Program-made: the position numbers and the translations under genes
Part shown: positions 1-8,342 of the stretch, one piece after another
How the letters are laid out: every line of letters begins with the position of its first letter
Position numbering within the stretch: the first letter of the stretch is position 1
Notes under the pieces: generated by a model
The model's database searches: none
The model's input: the letters and a program-made list of their open reading frames with translations, nothing else
Told to the model about the DNA's origin: nothing
NCBI RefSeq assembly: GCF_030530945.1
Contig: NZ_JAUMTZ010000008.1
Span: 82,939-114,080 of the forward strand
Reading direction: 5' to 3'
Source of the DNA: Kocuria sp.
GTDB taxonomy: Bacteria; Actinomycetota; Actinomycetes; Actinomycetales; Micrococcaceae
DNA length: 31,142 bases

Positions 1-96
1 TGGGCCCCGCCGCTGCGGGTGCGGTGCCGTCACGGTCTCCCGCGACGGCGCCGACGACCGCTCCCGCGCTCAGCGGGAACGGCGGACGTCAGGGTC

Positions 97-927
97 TCAG
101 GCCCCCACGCGGAACCGCGCGAACGCGGTGGCGGTGGCGCCGGCCTCGGAGAGGACCTGGCCCACGGTCTTCTTGGAGTCCTTGGCGAAGTCCTGGTCCA
201 CCAGCACGACGTCCTTGTAGTAGCCCTTCAGGCGGCCCTGGACGATGTTCGGGATGATCTTGTCCGGCTTGCCCTCGTTGCGGGCGGTCTCCTCCGCCAC
301 GCGCTTCTCGTTCTCGACCGTCTCGGCGGGAACGTCGTCCTCGGAGAGGAACGCGGGGGACATGGCGGCGATGTGCACGGCGACGTCGTGCGCGGCGGTC
401 TCCGCGTCCGAGCCGGACACGGCCAGCAGAACACCCACCTGGGCGGGGAGGTCCTTGGAGGTCTTGTGCAGGTACACGGCCACGTGGTCACCGGCCACGC
501 GGGCCACACGACGCACGACGACCTTCTCGCCCAGCAGCGCGCCGGTCTCGGTCACGAGCTCGGACACGGGCTTGCCGTCCACCTCGGTGGCCAGCAGGGA
601 CTCGAGGTCCGCGGCGTCGGCGGCCACGGCGGCGTCGAGCACCTTGTTGCCGAACTCCACGAACGGCGCGGACTTGGCCACGAAGTCGGTCTCGGAGTTG
701 ACCTCGACCATGTAGCCCACGTTGTTCTCCGCGCGGGCCACCACGATGCCCTCGGCGGTGGAGCGGCCCTCGCGCTTGGTCACACCCTTCAGACCCTTGA
801 CGCGGATGATCTCCTGGGCCTTCTGGGGATCGCCGTCGGCCTCGTCCAGGGCCTTCTTGACGTCCAGCATGCCCGCGCCCGTGCGCTCGCGCAGGGCCTT
901 GATGTCAGCAGCGGTGTAGTTCGCCAT
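97..927 (-). CDS. tsf: Elongation factor Ts
   Basis: EF-Ts is the guanine-nucleotide exchange factor for EF-Tu in cytoplasmic translation. The 276-residue product opens MANYTAADIKALRERTGAGM, the hallmark N-terminal UBA-like segment, and continues with the conserved MLDVKKAL stretch and the TDFVA core motif. The ATG at 925-927 is chosen over an upstream in-frame start because AGAGGAG lies just ahead of it and the extra 23 residues do not look like EF-Ts. It follows rpsB after 113 bases, the usual bacterial order, with a strong hairpin between the two genes. The next gene in the standard order (pyrH) would lie before the window start. The 96 bases downstream of the stop hold only a weak 6-bp GC hairpin (62-78) without a T-run. 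Identification is secure. Confidence 0.98.
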   Translation of the reverse strand: MANYTAADIKALRERTGAGMLDVKKALDEADGDPQKAQEIIRVKGLKGVTKREGRSTAEGIVVARAENNVGYMVEVNSETDFVAKSAPFVEFGNKVLDAAVAADAADLESLLATEVDGKPVSELVTETGALLGEKVVVRRVARVAGDHVAVYLHKTSKDLPAQVGVLLAVSGSDAETAAHDVAVHIAAMSPAFLSEDDVPAETVENEKRVAEETARNEGKPDKIIPNIVQGRLKGYYKDVVLVDQDFAKDSKKTVGQVLSEAGATATAFARFRVGA

Positions 928-953
928 GTGAACTCCTCTGTTGTCGGTGGTGT

Positions 954-983
954 CCGCCCGGGCGTCCTGGGACGCCCGGGCGG
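954..983 (-). terminator. Perfect 14-bp hairpin between rpsB and tsf
   Basis: Arms at 954-967 and 970-983 (CCGCCCGGGCGTCC and its exact complement) are separated by two bases. They form a very stable hairpin in the 113-base gap between the rpsB stop and the tsf ribosome binding site. No T-run follows on the minus strand, so a partial terminator/attenuator or an mRNA stability/processing element is more likely than a complete stop. Confidence 0.6.
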
Positions 984-1040
984 TTCCGGTCACCACTGTG
1001 GGTCACCGGGAAGAATGGGAGGTGAACACCTCCCGCGGCC

Positions 1041-1898
1041 TCACTCGGCGGCGGGGGCGTCCTTCTGCTCGGTCTCGGCGGGCGCCTCGGCGGCGGGGGC
1101 AGCCTGCTCGGCCGGAGCGGACTCCTGGGACTTCTGCTCCTCGTGCTGCTCCAGCAGCTCCCGCTCCCACTCGGCCATGGGCTCCTCGGCGGCGTTCGAC
1201 TTGCCGTTGTGGCGCTCCATGAGACCCTCGGCCACGGCGTCGGCGACCACGCGGGTCAGCAGCGACACGGAGCGGATGGAGTCGTCGTTGCCCGGGATGG
1301 GGAACGCGACCTCGTCCGGATCGCAGTTGGTGTCGAGGATCGCGACGATCGGCACACCGAGCTTCTGGGCCTCGTCAACCGCGAGGTGCTCCTTCTTGGT
1401 GTCCACGATCCAGATCAGGGACGGGGTCTTGGTGAGGTTGCGGATGCCGCCGAGGGTGCGCTCCAGCTTCTCCTTCTCGCGGCGCAGCAGCAGCAGCTCC
1501 TTCTTGGTGTACTGCGAGCCGGCGACGTCGTCGAAGTCGACCTCTTCCAGTTCCTTCATGCGGTCGATGCGCTTGGAGACGGTCTGGAAGTTGGTGAGCA
1601 TGCCACCGAGCCAGCGGTGGTTCACGTAGGGCATGCCCACGCGGGTGGCCTGCTCCGCGATGGCCTCCTGCGCCTGCTTCTTGGTGCCGACGAACAGGAT
1701 GGTGCCACCGTGGGCGACCGTGGCCTTGACCGCCTCGTAGGCCTTGTCGATGAAGCCCAGCGACTGCTGCAGGTCGATGATGTAGATGCCGTTGCGCTCG
1801 GTGAAGATGAAGCGCTTCATCTTGGGGTTCCAGCGACGGGTCTGGTGGCCGAAGTGGACGCCGTTGTCGAGCATCTGGCGCATGGTAACGACGGGCAT
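1041..1898 (-). CDS. rpsB: 30S ribosomal protein S2
   Basis: S2 is a structural protein of the small ribosomal subunit. The product of 285 residues starts MPVVTMRQMLDNGVHFGHQT, contains the S2 signatures RRWNPKMKRFIFTERNGIY and NHRWLGGMLTNFQT, and has the DTNCDPDEVAFPIPGNDD segment near the C-terminal part of the fold. The last ~50 residues form a Glu/Ala-rich tail (EEQKSQESAPAEQAAPAAEA), as is common in actinobacterial S2. The ATG at 1896-1898 is preceded by GAGGAG. It is the first gene of rpsB-tsf and diverges from the M23-family gene. Confidence 0.98.
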   Translation of the reverse strand: MPVVTMRQMLDNGVHFGHQTRRWNPKMKRFIFTERNGIYIIDLQQSLGFIDKAYEAVKATVAHGGTILFVGTKKQAQEAIAEQATRVGMPYVNHRWLGGMLTNFQTVSKRIDRMKELEEVDFDDVAGSQYTKKELLLLRREKEKLERTLGGIRNLTKTPSLIWIVDTKKEHLAVDEAQKLGVPIVAILDTNCDPDEVAFPIPGNDDSIRSVSLLTRVVADAVAEGLMERHNGKSNAAEEPMAEWERELLEQHEEQKSQESAPAEQAAPAAEAPAETEQKDAPAAE

Positions 1899-2267
1899 GT
1901 CGTCTCCTCGTGGCTATCCGGCGGCCCGGGGGCCACCGTGGGTTGACGGTTCTCGACCGGGGGTTCCGGTCCCTGGCGCGATGCGCGGACCGTGCTCGTG
2001 GAGCGGGTCCGACGCGCCCCGTACCGTGGTCTCCCGATGCCGGGAGTCCGAGCGGACCGAGGGGCACGCACCCGGACGGAACGAATCCGTGCCGGGCTCC
2101 TTCGCGCGCGAAGTCAGCCGTCCGCCGCTCTCCCGCACCCGCGAGCGGGCATGAGGGTACAACGGCAGGGCAACTGCACCGGCCAGCCTACAGCATGCCG
2201 CGGCACACCCGCTCCACACCCGCCCGTCCGGCCCCGTGTGACGACGCCGCCGCGCCACCCTGGGAGC
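1899..2267. other. Divergent intergenic region, rpsB leader and M23 promoter side
   Basis: These 369 bases separate the rpsB start (minus) from the M23-family gene (plus). Both genes must be transcribed from here. Open frames crossing it have composition unlike the neighbouring proteins and no convincing start, so I see no gene. Short CCCGC/GCGGG inverted pairs occur near 2134-2150, and an A/T-richer patch (GGGTACAACGG) near 2155-2166. I could not assign clear -35/-10 boxes. Confidence 0.5.
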
Positions 2268-2834
2268 ATGGCTCCCGTTCCCGCCCAGCGGCCCCCGTCC
2301 ACCGACCGCTCCCTCACGCACTCCGGGCTTCGACGCACCCTCGTGACCTTCGTGCTCCTGCTCGGGGCGGTGGTCACGGGCGGGACCCCGGCGGAGGCCG
2401 CCGCCGGAAACGCCGGGTGGGCGTGGCCGGCGTCCCCCGGACCGGCCGTGGAGCGCTCCTTCGAGGCACCCGCGAAGCGCTGGCTCCCGGGCCACCGCGG
2501 GGTGGACCTGCACGCGCCCCCGGGCACCCCCGTGCGCGCACCGCAGGCAGGGGTGGTGAGCTTCAGCGGAAAGGTCGTGGACCGGGAGGTGCTCACCATC
2601 GACCACGGGGACGGCCACCTGTCCTCGTTCGAGCCCGTCTCCGCCTCGGTGCGCACGGGGGACCGGGTGGCCCGCGGCCAGGTGGTCGCCACGGTTGCCG
2701 CACCGGGTCACGGACCGGCGGGCTCGGCCGTGCACTGGGGGGTGCGGGAGGACGGCGAGTACGTGAACCCGCTGCAGTTCGTGGCGGACATGAGGCCGTC
2801 CGTGCTGCTGCCCCTCCCGGACACCGGGCCGTGA
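2268..2834 (+). CDS. Secreted M23-family (LytM-fold) protein, probably degenerate
   Basis: The 188-residue product has an Arg-containing N-terminus, a hydrophobic segment (about 23-40, TLVTFVLLLGAVVTGG) and an AEA-AA type cleavage region near 42-46, so it is likely exported. The rest is a single LytM-type metallopeptidase fold. It has the first zinc motif HRGVD (H76, D80) and the closing VHWGV segment (H156). The first His of the usual HxH motif is replaced (Ala154), and the usual YAH-type catalytic His position reads SFEPV. This is a common actinobacterial variant, and peptidoglycan hydrolysis may be absent or weak. The ATG at 2268 is chosen because upstream in-frame sequence is not protein-like. 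It lies opposite rpsB, a frequent actinobacterial arrangement. Confidence 0.85.
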   Translation: MAPVPAQRPPSTDRSLTHSGLRRTLVTFVLLLGAVVTGGTPAEAAAGNAGWAWPASPGPAVERSFEAPAKRWLPGHRGVDLHAPPGTPVRAPQAGVVSFSGKVVDREVLTIDHGDGHLSSFEPVSASVRTGDRVARGQVVATVAAPGHGPAGSAVHWGVREDGEYVNPLQFVADMRPSVLLPLPDTGP

Positions 2835-2861
2835 GGAAACTGCGGGGTGCACGGGATGCTG

Positions 2862-2935
2862 TAGGGCGGGTGGGGCTTGAACCCACGACCCAAGGATTAT
2901 GAGTCCTCTGCTCTGACCAGCTGAGCTACCGCCCC
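2862..2935 (-). tRNA. tRNA with CAU anticodon (Ile2 or elongator Met)
   Basis: Read on the minus strand, a 74-base cloverleaf folds. Its acceptor is GGGGCGG/CCGCCCT (the first pair is G-U), the D-arm is GCTC...GAGC, the anticodon arm is GAGGA-CTCATAA-TCCTT, and the T-arm is GTGGG-TTCAAGC-CCCAC. The discriminator is A and no CCA is encoded. The anticodon is CAU. It lacks initiator features such as three G-C pairs in the anticodon stem, so it is elongator tRNA-Met or the lysidine-modified tRNA-Ile2. I cannot separate these by eye. Confidence 0.93.
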
Positions 2936-3038
2936 TCGCGGCCGGTCACCGGCCGCGGCTCCACGGTACCCCACCGGGGCGGTGCACCACGGCGCCGGGC
3001 CGCACCACCCGTGGGACGCGGTGTCGGCAGGCGACGGG

Positions 3039-4193
3039 TCAGCGCGCGGCACCGCCGTAGATGCGCTCGAACGTGTCCAGGGTGCGGGCGAAGGAGTGCT
3101 GGGCCACCATCTCGTGGCTGTGCTCCCCCATGGCCCGGCGGGTCTCGGGAGAGGCGTCCAGCACGAGCTGCAGCTTGCGGGCCAGGTCCTGTGTGTCCCC
3201 CGGCGTGAAGAGGTAGCCGTTGCGCCCCTCGTCCGCCAGGTGGGGCAGGGCTCGCGCGTTGGCGAGCACCACGGGCGTGGACGCGCTCATGGCCTCGAGG
3301 GTCACCAGGGACTGCAGCTCCGCGGTCCCCGGCTGGCAGAACACGTCCGCGCGCAGGTAGGCCCGGCGCAGCTCCTCGTCCGGGAGGAAGCCCAGGAAGT
3401 GCACGCGGTCCGCCACGCCGCGCTCGTGGGCCAGAGCCACGAGCTTCTCCCGCTGCTCCCCCTCCCCCACGATCTCCGCGTGGACGTTCTTCTCCCGGGG
3501 GACCAGGGCCAGCGCCTCGATGAGCTGGTCCACGTTCTTCTCCACGGCCAGCCGCCCGCAGAACAGCACCACAGGGTGCCCGGGGTGCTGGACGTTCTCG
3601 TCCGCGGCGGCCTCGTACTGACCGGCGTCGATGCCGTTGGACACCGCGACCGCCCGGTCCGCCACGCCGTTGTCCACCATGGTGCGCACCGCCAGGGGCG
3701 TGGGTGCGGTGATCACGTCGCACTGGCCGTAGACCCGGGCGATGTCCCACCAGGAGACCTTGCGGTAGCCCCGGATGAACCACTGCGGGAAGGGAAGGAA
3801 GGGCTCGATGTTCTCGGGGATGAAGTGGTTGGTGCCCACCACCCGGATGCCGCGACGCGCCGCCTCGCGGACCATCAGACGCCCCAGGATGTAGTGGCAC
3901 TGCACGTGGACCACGTCGGGGCGCAGCTCGTCCAGCAGGCGCGTGACCTCGCGGGCGATCTCCCACGGGAAGCAGAGCCGGAAGTACGGGTGGGTGAACG
4001 CGTGGTGGGAGCGGAAGCGGTGCTCCACGACTCCGTGATCGCTCACGGTCCGGGAGCGTCCGCTGGTGGACATGGGGGCGGCCACGTGCACCTCGTGGCC
4101 CCGGTCGAGCAGGCCGTGGGCGAGCCGCCGGGCGAACTGGGCGGAGCCGTTGACGTCGGGCGGATAGGTCTCTGCGGTGATCAGGATCTTCAA
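3039..4193 (-). CDS. Group 1 (GT4) glycosyltransferase
   Basis: The 384-residue protein is a GT-B fold glycosyltransferase transferring a sugar from a nucleotide donor to a lipid, glycan or metabolite acceptor in the cytoplasm or at the inner membrane face. It starts KILITAETYPPDVNGSAQFA with the Gly-rich loop typical of GT4 N-domains. It then has VVLFCGRLAVEKNVDQLIEAL (donor-domain entry) and the EX7E-type motif in PGTAELQSLVTLEAMSAS. MVAQHSF-type residues close the fold. The start codon is TTG (4191-4193), supported by GGAAAG eight bases upstream and by alignment of the first strand. The acceptor cannot be told from sequence. The DMT-type gene ends 38 bases upstream on the same strand, so co-transcription is likely. 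Confidence 0.88.
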   Translation of the reverse strand: MKILITAETYPPDVNGSAQFARRLAHGLLDRGHEVHVAAPMSTSGRSRTVSDHGVVEHRFRSHHAFTHPYFRLCFPWEIAREVTRLLDELRPDVVHVQCHYILGRLMVREAARRGIRVVGTNHFIPENIEPFLPFPQWFIRGYRKVSWWDIARVYGQCDVITAPTPLAVRTMVDNGVADRAVAVSNGIDAGQYEAAADENVQHPGHPVVLFCGRLAVEKNVDQLIEALALVPREKNVHAEIVGEGEQREKLVALAHERGVADRVHFLGFLPDEELRRAYLRADVFCQPGTAELQSLVTLEAMSASTPVVLANARALPHLADEGRNGYLFTPGDTQDLARKLQLVLDASPETRRAMGEHSHEMVAQHSFARTLDTFERIYGGAAR

Positions 4194-4231
4194 GGCGTGG
4201 ACTTTCCGTGCGTTCGTCGTCGCTCGGGGCG

Positions 4232-5167
4232 TCAGTCCGCCGTGGACGACGCCGCCTGCTGGCCGGTGCCGCCATCCCGCGTCCCGGAACGGGCGCGTTC
4301 GGCCGCTCGGCGCTGGATGACCTCGGGGTGGAACTGCGAGAGCAGGACCACGCCGACTATAGCAACCACTCCTGCGAGACCCATGCCCACGGCGAGCCCA
4401 CCGGTGAGGGCCGGACCGGCCTCCCCCAGCACGAGCAGCCCCAGTGCCACACCCACCATGGGGTCCACCACCGTGAGACCGGCGATCACCAGGTCAGGGG
4501 GCCCGCTGGAGTACGCTCCCTGGACCATCCAGCCGCCCAGCACGGCGGCCACGACCAGCATGAGGACACCGAGCCAGTTCACGGCGCCGAGTCCTCCGGA
4601 GGTCAGCGCGGTCACGGTCAGCCGTACGAGCACGGCCACGAAGCCGTAGAGCACACCAGCTCCCAGCACGTAGAACATGCTGATGCGGTGGCGCCGCAGC
4701 ACCACCTCCGCGATCCCGATGAGCACCACGAGCCCCAGGAGCATGAACACCACGGTGTTCTCCGCCCCCGCGCCCGGACGCCGCGTGGGGTCCGTGGCGG
4801 CGACCGCGCACACCACGACGCCTGCGCCGCCGAGGGTGCACAGGGCCACCGCGAGCCAGGTCCTGCGGTTGATGGTCAGCCTGCCGTGCCGCGCGTGCAG
4901 GAGCGTGGTGATGACCAGGGCGATCACACCGATGGGCTGCACCACGGTGACGGTGGCCAGGGCGAGTGCCGAGACGTTGAGGGCCGTGCCCAGGCCGAGG
5001 AGCCCGCTGCCGAGCAGCCAGCGGCCGTTGCGCAGCAGGGCCACCAGGTTGCGGGGGTTCAGCGCACCGGAGGTCTCCCCCGTGACGGCGGCCGACTGCG
5101 TCTGGGTCCCGACCGCAAGGCACACGGCCGAGGCGATGGCGAGGGCCACCGCGATCCACTGGGTCAT
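4232..5167 (-). CDS. DMT/EamA-superfamily membrane transporter
   Basis: This integral membrane protein of 311 residues has about nine to ten hydrophobic helices arranged as two related halves, as in the drug/metabolite transporter superfamily. Examples are the helix starting WIAVALAIASAVCLAVGTQ, VTVVQPIGVIALVITTLL, VVFMLLGLVVLIGIAEVVL and VDPMVGVALGLLVLGEAG. The second half ends in GLAGVVAIVGVVLL before a polar C-terminus. The conserved half-repeat motif VxQPIG is reminiscent of NIPA-like/EamA proteins. The ATG at 5165-5167 is favoured over an upstream in-frame start because the first helix begins right after MTQW. The substrate is unknown. It precedes the glycosyltransferase on the same strand. 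Confidence 0.82.
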   Translation of the reverse strand: MTQWIAVALAIASAVCLAVGTQTQSAAVTGETSGALNPRNLVALLRNGRWLLGSGLLGLGTALNVSALALATVTVVQPIGVIALVITTLLHARHGRLTINRRTWLAVALCTLGGAGVVVCAVAATDPTRRPGAGAENTVVFMLLGLVVLIGIAEVVLRRHRISMFYVLGAGVLYGFVAVLVRLTVTALTSGGLGAVNWLGVLMLVVAAVLGGWMVQGAYSSGPPDLVIAGLTVVDPMVGVALGLLVLGEAGPALTGGLAVGMGLAGVVAIVGVVLLSQFHPEVIQRRAAERARSGTRDGGTGQQAASSTAD

Positions 5168-5216
5168 GCTCCCCGTCCGTTCTCCATCACGGGCACGCGG
5201 TGTGCCCCGGGTACGC

Positions 5217-5247
5217 ACAGGGCCGGGTCACGAGAACCCGGCCCTGT
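5217..5247 (-). terminator. 12-bp perfect hairpin downstream of the holin-like gene
   Basis: Arms ACAGGGCCGGGT (5217-5228) and ACCCGGCCCTGT (5236-5247) enclose a 7-base loop. The hairpin lies 42 bases past the stop of the minus-strand membrane protein gene and upstream of the DMT gene start. It therefore most likely ends the former transcript. No T-run is seen, as is usual in this GC range. Confidence 0.7.
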
Positions 5248-5288
5248 CTCCGCTGCCCGCCGCGGTCACCGTGCGGCGGGGAGCGGGA

Positions 5289-6158
5289 TCACTTCTTGAG
5301 CAGCTTGCGCAGGAACACCAGGAAGGTGGTGCCGGCGGCGAAGGCCACGGCCAGCGGCTGCCACCGCTCGCTCAGCCGGTCCTGCACGGAGGTGGAGCCC
5401 GCGGGTCGCACACCCTGGGTTCCGCCCTTGGAGGCGAAGGTGTTCTTCACGGACTCCTGGGTGGCGGAGACGGTGCGGGAAGTGCGGTTCACGAATCCCT
5501 GCGTGGCGGCCTGCACGGACTCGGCACGGTTCTGGGCGTCGTCGCGCAGGCTCTTGAGGTGCTCGCGGCGCAGCTTCAGGCGGTTGCGCAGCTGCTCCTC
5601 GGTGGGCTTGACCGGCTTGACCCGGTTCGGATCGTTGGCGGCCTCCTCCTTCTCGCGCTGCTTCTTCTGCTCGGCCTCGTTGATGTCGCGCTGGACGCGG
5701 CCCTCGTTGTACGCGGAGCCCTCCTTGACCACGCCGAGGTCGTAGCGCAGCCCGAAGATGGTCTTCTCGGGCAGCAGGGGCAGGGCGCTCTTGATCTTGG
5801 AGACGCCGATCAGGGCGAGGACCGCGAGCACCACGATGAACACCACGGCCAGCAGCAGCGCGGCCAGCCACGCGGGCATCACGTGGGAGAGACCGGCGAT
5901 CGCGGCGCCGATCAGCGCGATGGTGGCGAGCAGCAGGAAGACCAGGCCCACCACTGCGAACGCGGCACCCACGCCCACCTTGATGCCCTTCTCCTTGAGC
6001 TCGAGGGCGGCGAGCTGGGCCTCGTCCTTCAGCTGCTTGGGGAGCAGCCGCAGGAAGACCTTCACGACGTCCGTGATGGATGCCGCGCCGGGCCGCTTGG
6101 TGGTGCGAGTTCCTGCCCTGGGTGTGTGGCCGCTGTTGGGGCCCACTGCATGGCTCAT
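5289..6158 (-). CDS. Phage-holin-family (DUF1469-like) membrane protein with charged C-terminal domain
   Basis: The 289-residue protein belongs by appearance to the actinobacterial 'phage holin family/DUF1469' group. An amphipathic segment (LRLLPKQLKDEAQLAALELKE) is followed by two long adjacent helices (VGVGAAFAVVGLVFLLLATI and AALLLAVVFIVVLAVLALIG). A long Lys/Glu/Arg-rich region is likely coiled coil (NEAEQKKQREKEEAA; LKLRREHLKSLRDDAQNRAE), and a short hydrophobic C-terminus ends in FLRKLLKK. These proteins are usually housekeeping cell-envelope proteins, not lysis holins; function is not established. The start at 6156-6158 is chosen because GGAGG lies upstream and MSHAVGP begins a normal polar N-terminus. 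A terminator hairpin follows the gene. Confidence 0.8.
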   Translation of the reverse strand: MSHAVGPNSGHTPRAGTRTTKRPGAASITDVVKVFLRLLPKQLKDEAQLAALELKEKGIKVGVGAAFAVVGLVFLLLATIALIGAAIAGLSHVMPAWLAALLLAVVFIVVLAVLALIGVSKIKSALPLLPEKTIFGLRYDLGVVKEGSAYNEGRVQRDINEAEQKKQREKEEAANDPNRVKPVKPTEEQLRNRLKLRREHLKSLRDDAQNRAESVQAATQGFVNRTSRTVSATQESVKNTFASKGGTQGVRPAGSTSVQDRLSERWQPLAVAFAAGTTFLVFLRKLLKK

Positions 6159-6268
6159 GCCGCCTCCGATGAGTACGTGGTGGTGGATAAAGGTCGATCT
6201 GCTCTCAAAATACCATTCACTTGCGCACCAATCGGCCATGTGCGCCTACGCTCCAGGGCTCCTGGCAC

Positions 6269-7102
6269 CTACCGCAGACGACCGTCCGCCATGCCCACGC
6301 AGCGGTCCGCCAGCGGCACGAACTCGGTGTCGTGGGTGACCACGAGGCTCGCCAGCCCGAGGCCGTGGGTGAGGTCCGCGAGCAGCTCCATGACGCTGCG
6401 GGAGCGCTCCTGGTCCAGGGCGGCCGTGGGCTCGTCCACGAGCAGCAGCCGGGGACTGTTCATCAGGGCGCGGGCAATGTTCACGCGCTGGCGCTGACCT
6501 CCCGAGAGCTGGTGCGGGCGGCGGTCACCGCAGTCCACCAGCCCCACCCGTTCGAGCAGCTCGTCCGCGCGGCCGCGGGCCTCGCGCAGCCGCGCCCCAC
6601 GGGCACCGGCCACGTGCGCGGCCAGGGCCAGCTGCTCCCGGGCGGTGAGGGCGGCGAGCAGATTGGGCTGCTGGAACACGATGCCGGTGTGCCCGCGCCG
6701 GATCCGGGCCAGTTCCTTCTCGGGCAGCTCCCCCAGTGACCGCCCCGCCACCGTCACCGTGCCCGCGGTGGGCCGCGCGAGGGCGGCGGCCACGGCCAGC
6801 AGGGAGGACTTCCCGGAGCCGGAGGGCCCGGTCAGCGCCGTCATCTCCCCCGGGTGCAGCTCGAGGTCCACCCCGTCCAGGGCTCGGACCGTGCGGGGCT
6901 CACCGCGGGCGTCCGTGCCGTCCGGGTACTCCAGGGTGACGCCCGTGAGACGCAGCGCGGCGGCGTCGTCGTCGAACGGCTCGGGAACGGCATGGCGGGT
7001 GCCGCGCGGGGTGGTGCGGTCGTGGCGGGGTGCGTGGTGGTTCCCGCGGTGGGTGGGGTGGGCGGCCGCGCGGTGGCGGGCGTCGACGTCGGTCACGGGC
7101 AT
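6269..7102 (-). CDS. ABC transporter ATP-binding protein (MacB/LolD type)
   Basis: The 277-residue ATPase would energise export or lipoprotein/peptide extraction with the adjacent FtsX-like permease. Visible motifs are Walker A GPSGSGKS (92-99), Q-loop Q144 in VFQQPNLLA, signature LSGGQ (199-203), Walker B LLLVDEP (219-225) and the switch His in VVTHD. This spacing is typical of LolD/MacB ATPases. The ATG at 7100-7102 lies two bases after the permease stop, so the two genes are co-transcribed. Oddly, the first ~45 residues form a His/Arg-rich extension (His at 10, 15, 18, 22, 23, 27 and 37) before the ATPase fold. No better internal start is visible. Confidence 0.92.
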   Translation of the reverse strand: MPVTDVDARHRAAAHPTHRGNHHAPRHDRTTPRGTRHAVPEPFDDDAAALRLTGVTLEYPDGTDARGEPRTVRALDGVDLELHPGEMTALTGPSGSGKSSLLAVAAALARPTAGTVTVAGRSLGELPEKELARIRRGHTGIVFQQPNLLAALTAREQLALAAHVAGARGARLREARGRADELLERVGLVDCGDRRPHQLSGGQRQRVNIARALMNSPRLLLVDEPTAALDQERSRSVMELLADLTHGLGLASLVVTHDTEFVPLADRCVGMADGRLR

Positions 7103-7104
7103 GG

Positions 7105-8229
7105 TCAGTTGCCTCCCAGGGCGATCAGCGGGTCAACGGTGGAGACGCGGCGCACGGCCAGCAGGGAGCCCACGAGCCCGAGGGCCAGGACCCCCGCGAC
7201 GGGCACGGCCACGCTCGCGGCGGAGAGTTCGAACGGGACGGCCGAGCCGGCGAGCGCACCGCCGAGCAGCCCGGCCCCGCCGCCCAGGAGCACGCCCACG
7301 GCGAGCACCACGGCGGCCTGGACCAGGGAGTCGCCCACCACGTAGCGACGGCTCGCCCCGAGCGCGCGCAGCACGGCGATGTCGCGGGTGCGCTGGATGG
7401 TCCACACGGTCAGGAACGAGACCACCACCAGGGCGCTGATCCCGTAGAGGAATCCCTGCATCATGAGCAGCGAGCCTCGCTCGGAGCGGTACGCGGGCAG
7501 GGCGGCGAGCGCGTCGTGGGTGCTCAGGGGCACGGTCTGCGTGTCCCCGGGGGTGGCCGCGGGCACGTCGGGCGTGGTGAGGGCCAGGGCGGTGGCCACC
7601 TCGCCGTCCGGTGCGTGGGCCACGGCGGGGAAGTCCGTGGTGCTCAGCCACACCACGGGCACGTGGCTGTAGTACTCGTCCTCGACCACACCTGCCACGG
7701 TCAGTGCCCGGCCGCCCAGGGTCACGGTGTCCCCGGTGGCGACGCCCACGTCCCGGGCGAGGGCGCGGCTCAGCACGGCCTCGCCGTCCCCGGCGCGGGC
7801 GGCTCCGGAGTCCACGGTCAGCCCGGACGCCAGCTTGCTCCCCGGCTCCAGCGCCATGCCGGCGGCCGCGGTGGCGTCCGCGGGCGACGCCGCGGCGCGG
7901 TCTCCCGCACCCTGCCCACCGGCCCGCAGGCTGGTCTGCACGATGCCCAGCCGCTCCACGTGGTCCGTCCCCACGGCCTGCCGCCAGCCCTCCAGCTGCT
8001 GCCGGTCGATGGAGGACGTGGTGAAGGACGGCTCCGAGGCGCCGCCGGGAGGAGCGCTCAGGACGAGGCGCTGCGCGCCGAGCCGCTCCAGGGCGGAGGT
8101 GTTCTGGTGGCCCAGGCCGTTGGTGAGGCCCGTGAGCAGCACCAGCAGGAGGGTGATCAGGGCCACCACGGTGGCCAGCAGGGCGAAGCGGCCCTTCGCG
8201 AACGCGATGTCCCGCAGGGACAGGAACAT
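7105..8229 (-). CDS. ABC transporter permease, FtsX/MacB-like
   Basis: The 374-residue inner-membrane protein has the FtsX/MacB topology. One N-terminal helix (FALLATVVALITLLLVLLTG) is followed by a ~200-residue extracytoplasmic domain with Ser/Thr/Asp-rich strands. Three C-terminal helices follow (ISALVVVSFLTVWTI; VQAAVVLAVGVLLGGGAGLL; VAVPVAGVLALGLVGSLLAV), with the intracellular signature RTRDIAVLRALGASRRYVV between them. The ATG at 8227-8229 has GGGAG upstream. It is the promoter-proximal gene of the pair with the downstream ATPase and diverges from a two-component system, which is probably its regulator. Candidate substrates are antimicrobial peptides or lipids; sequence does not decide. 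Confidence 0.9.
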   Translation of the reverse strand: MFLSLRDIAFAKGRFALLATVVALITLLLVLLTGLTNGLGHQNTSALERLGAQRLVLSAPPGGASEPSFTTSSIDRQQLEGWRQAVGTDHVERLGIVQTSLRAGGQGAGDRAAASPADATAAAGMALEPGSKLASGLTVDSGAARAGDGEAVLSRALARDVGVATGDTVTLGGRALTVAGVVEDEYYSHVPVVWLSTTDFPAVAHAPDGEVATALALTTPDVPAATPGDTQTVPLSTHDALAALPAYRSERGSLLMMQGFLYGISALVVVSFLTVWTIQRTRDIAVLRALGASRRYVVGDSLVQAAVVLAVGVLLGGGAGLLGGALAGSAVPFELSAASVAVPVAGVLALGLVGSLLAVRRVSTVDPLIALGGN

Positions 8230-8342
8230 GGGGTGACTCCCGGGGTCTTGGTGGTTTTCCGTAGCACCCACCAGTCTCGTGGCCGCGGGCTCCCGGCGGA
8301 TCGCCAACTCGGTCCAACCTCGCACCCACACCCGGTGGACCC

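Noticed and set aside
19..1629. Long plus-strand open frame of 536 codons opposite tsf and rpsB
   Set aside because: Its translation is repetitive Gly/Ala/Leu/Arg/His-rich and mirrors the complementary strand of two certain ribosomal/translation genes. It is a high-GC shadow frame.
6240..6268. Short CCAGG/CCTGG hairpin after the ABC ATPase gene as a terminator
   Set aside because: The stem is only five pairs with a 3-base loop and no T-run, too weak to call.
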